Virus record (IMG/VR): IMGVR_UViG_3300024346_000016
Span: 1-64,000 of that record
From: a virus
DNA: 64,000 nt
Reading direction: 5' to 3' (one strand)
A model generated the notes under the pieces. That model made no database searches. It saw only the letters and a program-made list of their open reading frames with translations, and was not told the DNA's origin. Each line of letters begins with the position of its first letter. Positions within the stretch are counted from its first letter, which is position 1. The position numbers were made by a program, and so were the translations under genes. Of this stretch, positions 60,622-64,000 are shown one piece after another.

Positions 60622-61932
60622 ATGATACTAGACATTAAAAACAGGGAACAGGTAGAATCAGCACAGTTTGTGCTTACAGTTGATTTCTTTTCAAATAAAT
60701 CAATTCAGCAACTTGCAGAAAAAGCCAAATCTGCTCTACACAGAGACATTGAGGTTGGCGCAACTCGAGATGCTTGGAAACCTTTACAGGAAAATGGAGC
60801 ACGGCTAACCAATCTCTATAATAACGGATTTAAAATGAAGCGAATGACAATCGGTCCAGTCTACTATTACGAAGGGGTCAATGCTCTTCTTAAATCATTT
60901 AAGTTTATTGAAGATAACGGGTACACTAACGAATTGTGTAAGGTTAAAATTGATTTAGGTTTCTCTAAAATGAATGAAGGAGCAAGAATTCCTCAGCTAA
61001 ATAAATTTAAATTTTTACTTAATTTTAATGAAGCTAAAGCCTTTGAATTATGGCCACAGGAGATTCGCTCAAGTAAAATCTATAAACACTCTATAAATTT
61101 AATATACCCAAAAAATAAATTTATAGCCGAAGCCGCTGTGCCGTCTGGCAGCTATTCTTCACAACTGGAATTTAGCTTTCCCAGATCAAAACAGTTTGGA
61201 ATCAATTTTGACAGAATTAGTGAAGGTTTTGTAACTATAAAGTATATCGGCGGAAAGGATTACGAAAAGAGAAATACCCAAGCCGTTGAATTATTAAACC
61301 TGGTAATAGAGTCTCTTTTTTCAACCTTAAAATCAAATTCAATCTATTCAGATAGAGATCGTGAAAAAATTAAAGAGATCTTAACCGAACAAAAGTCACA
61401 CTTAACTGCCTTAAAATCTTACGCAACATTTGAAACTAAATTTCCACTTATTAAATTATCAATGGATCTAGATTCAAGGCCAGAAATACTTGGTGCTAAG
61501 TTTAATCTGGTTAGGGAAAAACTTTTTGATCTGGTAACATATGGCGGACTGGTTAGAGGCCGTGTAAATTATAATTCAGAAACAAATCAAGTTGAAGTTT
61601 TAGAAGGTCGAATAAAAAATGGTTTTAATCTATCAAATATTATTTTTATGGAGTCTTCAATTCAGGCTGAACTTTCTGACTGTACACTAGTCAACTGTAA
61701 AGTTAGAAGTTCTAGACTTTTAGAGTGTACAATTTTTGATAAAAATGATATTAGATACTCAACTCTATCTAATTGCAACTTTAACCAATCTGGCGTTAAT
61801 ACAATTCAGCAATCAACAATTAAAGGTCAACCAAACATGCAAGTTTCAGCGGATTTAACTGAGTGTCTTGTTGTAGGATCACCACTTTCATACCACGCAA
61901 CTAAAGATTCTAAGACTGAGATTGCTCTTTAA
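60622..61932 (+). CDS. Virion-associated protein with pentapeptide-repeat-like end (436 residues)
   Basis: Residues 1-250 are mixed alpha/beta (FSNKSIQQLAEKAKSALHRD; LEFSFPRSKQFGINFD), then a helical stretch (LKSYATFETKFPLIKLSMDL), and the last 110 residues show staggered A/S-(N/D)-C-x-(F/V) motifs (LSDCTLVNCKVRSSRLLECT; YSTLSNCNFNQSG) like a pentapeptide-repeat beta-helix. No family is recognised. It is the last gene of its unit and is followed by a late promoter at 61950. Confidence 0.7.
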   Translation: MILDIKNREQVESAQFVLTVDFFSNKSIQQLAEKAKSALHRDIEVGATRDAWKPLQENGARLTNLYNNGFKMKRMTIGPVYYYEGVNALLKSFKFIEDNGYTNELCKVKIDLGFSKMNEGARIPQLNKFKFLLNFNEAKAFELWPQEIRSSKIYKHSINLIYPKNKFIAEAAVPSGSYSSQLEFSFPRSKQFGINFDRISEGFVTIKYIGGKDYEKRNTQAVELLNLVIESLFSTLKSNSIYSDRDREKIKEILTEQKSHLTALKSYATFETKFPLIKLSMDLDSRPEILGAKFNLVREKLFDLVTYGGLVRGRVNYNSETNQVEVLEGRIKNGFNLSNIIFMESSIQAELSDCTLVNCKVRSSRLLECTIFDKNDIRYSTLSNCNFNQSGVNTIQQSTIKGQPNMQVSADLTECLVVGSPLSYHATKDSKTEIAL

Positions 61933-61949
61933 GCAAATCCAGTTTGGGA

Positions 61950-61960
61950 TAATAAATAAC
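61950..61960 (+). promoter_or_regulatory. Candidate late promoter for the last fibre gene
   Basis: taataaataac, an exact copy of the elements at 35509 and 41985, 18 bases before the ATG at 61979. Confidence 0.7.
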
Positions 61961-61978
61961 TAAAACAACTGGGCCTAG

Positions 61979-64000
61979 ATGGGAGTCTATTCTAACTTAA
62001 CAAACATTACCGATTTATCTGATTCAAGCTTAAGCTCGAGTATATCGACGTCTAACCAGAATTTTGATAACTTACAGGCGGCTATCCAAGCGTTTTTAAC
62101 TGCAATCTCATTTGATGAGACCAATAACAATATTTCGGTTAACCAGATTGCAGCAGTTGGTATTACAGCAAGTTCTACTATCAGAGTCGTACAAAACGGC
62201 TCTATTAAAATGCAGGTCGATGCAGATGGAGTATTAACAACCCAATCTGCCCTTGCTAACCTATTTCAAACACCTTTACTTAGATTACAGGATAATACTG
62301 GTAAGCTCGGCGCAGCTGGCCTTATTGGAGATGTTATCTATGCAAATAATACCGCTCCAGCTGGAGAGGGATTTTATGGATATACTCAAAATAACGGTTG
62401 GGTAAAACTATCTAGCGGTCAAGCCGCAAGCGGCCCAGTCGGAACAGCTTTTACTGGAATTGCAAATTCTCAAGGAACTGTAATATTTGGTGCAAGTAGT
62501 GCAACTGATACCCTTGGTTTTGAGGGTCAGGGTGGAACCACCGTGAGTCTAGATGCCGTAACCAAGAGGGTTATAATTAGCTCAGCAAATGTTTCAACTA
62601 ATTCGTTTAGTCAAATTGCAAATGCACTTGGTAATATTCAATTAAGTGCAAGCGGTCCACAAAGTACATTTAGAATTGAAGGTACTGGTGATACTACTGT
62701 TGCATTTAATGGTGCAACCAATAAGGTAACTATTAACTCGCCTGTTCAAACTCCAGGTTTTTCTAAAATTGCAAGCGCAAGCGGCGCAATTCAATTTGAA
62801 GCTGCTTCTATTAATGATATAATCAGAATTGCTGGAGAGGGTGGAATTAATATTAATTTTAATTCAACTACAAAACAGGTTTCAATTGGAATTGATACGG
62901 AGGCCCTTAATTCAGTTTCAGCCTTTACTATAAGTAATGATGGAACCGATATTGCATCAACCGAGCCTGCAACGATCTTAACTAAAATGGAGCAACTTGA
63001 TTTCAAGGAAGGTCCAGCTAATTTAAGTTCATCAATTTTAGCAGTAGCTGATCCATCTAGCGATAAGGTAACTGTTTTTGTAAGACCGATTTCTCCACCT
63101 ACATTTTCAGCAGACGTTTTTGTAAGTTTACCATTTGGTAAAACAGTTGGACGATTTATATCTGGAGACACAATTCCCGCAGCGGGTAAAACTGCTGAAG
63201 AGGTGTTTAACCTTATTGCACAGGAACCAATTGCTCCTACCGTGTCCCTAAGTTCCTCTACAAGTATCTTATTTAATCAAACTGCAATTTCAAATGAGTT
63301 AGTCTTTACTAAAACTATTAATACACTTGGTGCAACTACAGCAACTGCTGTTTTACAGTGGAGACGTAATAATTCTGGTACATGGACTACCTTAACTTCA
63401 ACTACTGGTGCAACTACATATACACACACTCTAACAGATTCGGCTTTTAATACTCAACCTTTTAATTATCAATATATTGTAACCGATAGTGCTGGAGCTA
63501 CCGCAACTGCAACTTTAACAATTACTCCACAATCTTATCAATCACCAAGTATCTCATTTAGTGCCCCAGCTTCGACTCTTTCACTATCAATTGAAAGTAA
63601 TCAAATTAGAGAACGCGGTAATACGTCATCTGTTTTACAGGGATCTACTTCCAGAAACCGACTCTATGTTCCAATTAGCGGATTCCAATATGCAGTTTCG
63701 TTTAATAGTGGAGCCTATGTAAATATTGGAACAGCTGGATCCCTAGCGGCAGCCGGCGGATCCTTTACTAATTTTACTGATACGTCAATTACATCATCCG
63801 CAACTAGCGCAATTTATCGAGTTTCTGTTACAGATTCCTATACAACTGCAACTGCTTCATATAACATAACTTACAAATACGTGGTATTCTATGGACCTAG
63901 TGCAAGCGCGCCAGCTAATTCAGCTGGAGTTAGAGCCCTATCTGGCAAAAGATTTACAGATGCCGGTAATACATTTACCCTAAATACAGGAGCAGTTCAA
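61979..64000 (+). CDS. Large tail-fibre-like protein with tandem repeats, C-terminus outside window
   Basis: An ATG-started frame stays open for 674 codons to the window end, so the gene is partial. A helical N-terminus (MGVYSNLTNITDLSDSSLSS) is followed by a fibre-like stretch, then three tandem 51-52 residue repeats (158-312), then PKD/Ig-like domains (about 420-510, with LQWRRNNSGTWTTLTST and FNYQYIVTDSAGATATATL) and further beta domains (SATSAIYRVSVTDSYTTAT). It is preceded by a late promoter. A fibre or adhesin that binds host surface glycans is inferred from composition. No named family is recognised. Confidence 0.78.
   Translation, partial: MGVYSNLTNITDLSDSSLSSSISTSNQNFDNLQAAIQAFLTAISFDETNNNISVNQIAAVGITASSTIRVVQNGSIKMQVDADGVLTTQSALANLFQTPLLRLQDNTGKLGAAGLIGDVIYANNTAPAGEGFYGYTQNNGWVKLSSGQAASGPVGTAFTGIANSQGTVIFGASSATDTLGFEGQGGTTVSLDAVTKRVIISSANVSTNSFSQIANALGNIQLSASGPQSTFRIEGTGDTTVAFNGATNKVTINSPVQTPGFSKIASASGAIQFEAASINDIIRIAGEGGININFNSTTKQVSIGIDTEALNSVSAFTISNDGTDIASTEPATILTKMEQLDFKEGPANLSSSILAVADPSSDKVTVFVRPISPPTFSADVFVSLPFGKTVGRFISGDTIPAAGKTAEEVFNLIAQEPIAPTVSLSSSTSILFNQTAISNELVFTKTINTLGATTATAVLQWRRNNSGTWTTLTSTTGATTYTHTLTDSAFNTQPFNYQYIVTDSAGATATATLTITPQSYQSPSISFSAPASTLSLSIESNQIRERGNTSSVLQGSTSRNRLYVPISGFQYAVSFNSGAYVNIGTAGSLAAAGGSFTNFTDTSITSSATSAIYRVSVTDSYTTATASYNITYKYVVFYGPSASAPANSAGVRALSGKRFTDAGNTFTLNTGAVQ
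62450..62914 (+). repeat. Three tandem ~52-residue repeats in the terminal fibre gene
   Basis: Each unit starts F(T/S)xIA, continues through a G-x-(I/V)-x-(F/L) strand, F/I-R-(I/G)-x-G-x-G and an NKV(T/I)I or KQVSI end. Starts are at residues 158, 210 and 261 of the gene product. DNA identity is low, so the copies are maintained at protein level. Confidence 0.7.

Noticed and set aside
62791-63171. 126-codon minus-strand frame
   Set aside because: Antisense to the terminal fibre gene; no start context or recognisable domain.
1-64000. tRNA genes, insertion sequences, integrase or attachment sites
   Set aside because: None was recognised; gaps are short and explained by promoters, terminators, a dyad or small ORFs.

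Overview
The window reads as part of the genome of a large T4-like contractile-tailed phage (myovirus), AT-rich, most likely infecting a member of the Bacteroidota. T4-type core genes are recognisable: major capsid C-terminus (gp23), tail tube (gp19), tail sheath (gp18), gp46/gp47 nuclease, gp41 helicase, UvsX, gp32, a family-B polymerase part (gp43), RNase H/flap nuclease, class I ribonucleotide reductase and a gp55-type late sigma factor. The host inference rests on translation starts: nearly every gene is preceded by an A-rich stretch with no Shine-Dalgarno sequence, as in Bacteroidota and their phages. No integrase, tRNA gene, rRNA gene, insertion sequence or CRISPR array was seen.

Layout. 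(1) 1-3948, plus strand: the end of the capsid gene, a terminator, a repeat-rich small protein with a capsid-targeting-like leader, two unknown proteins, tail tube, and an acidic protein. (2) 3978-15594, minus strand: nucleotide metabolism and replication/recombination: dCMP deaminase, a thymidylate-synthase-fold enzyme with dCMP-hydroxymethylase signatures, gp46, a SET-like protein, gp47, gp41, UvsX, the N-terminal half only of the DNA polymerase, and dUTPase. (3) 15741-18953, plus strand: a large tail sheath gene. (4) 19023-34195, minus strand: GroES, RNase H, gp32, a zincin-like protein, NrdA/NrdB, an S1-domain protein, a 1342-residue protein of unknown role, GroEL, and a stand-alone PolB-type exonuclease. 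(5) 34411-64000, plus strand: a RuvC-like resolvase and the late sigma factor, then about 28 kb of large virion proteins (baseplate, fibre and adhesin-like, with PKD/FN3-like, LamG-like, collagen-like and repeat regions), interrupted by one minus-strand gene (57669-58469). The last gene runs off the window.

How it works together. The minus-strand blocks look like early/middle genes for DNA precursor supply, replication, recombination, folding and translation. The plus-strand blocks are late virion genes. A recurring element, (T)AATAAATAAC, sits 20-45 bases ahead of plus-strand late transcription units and resembles the T4 late promoter TATAAATA. With the gp55-like sigma factor in the same window this suggests a T4-style late switch. 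The most notable points are the split polymerase, the Asn-to-Asp change in the TS-family enzyme (possible hydroxymethylcytosine DNA), the S1-like protein in a phage that ignores Shine-Dalgarno signals, a complete phage GroEL/GroES pair, and a possible internal head protein built of 18-residue repeats.
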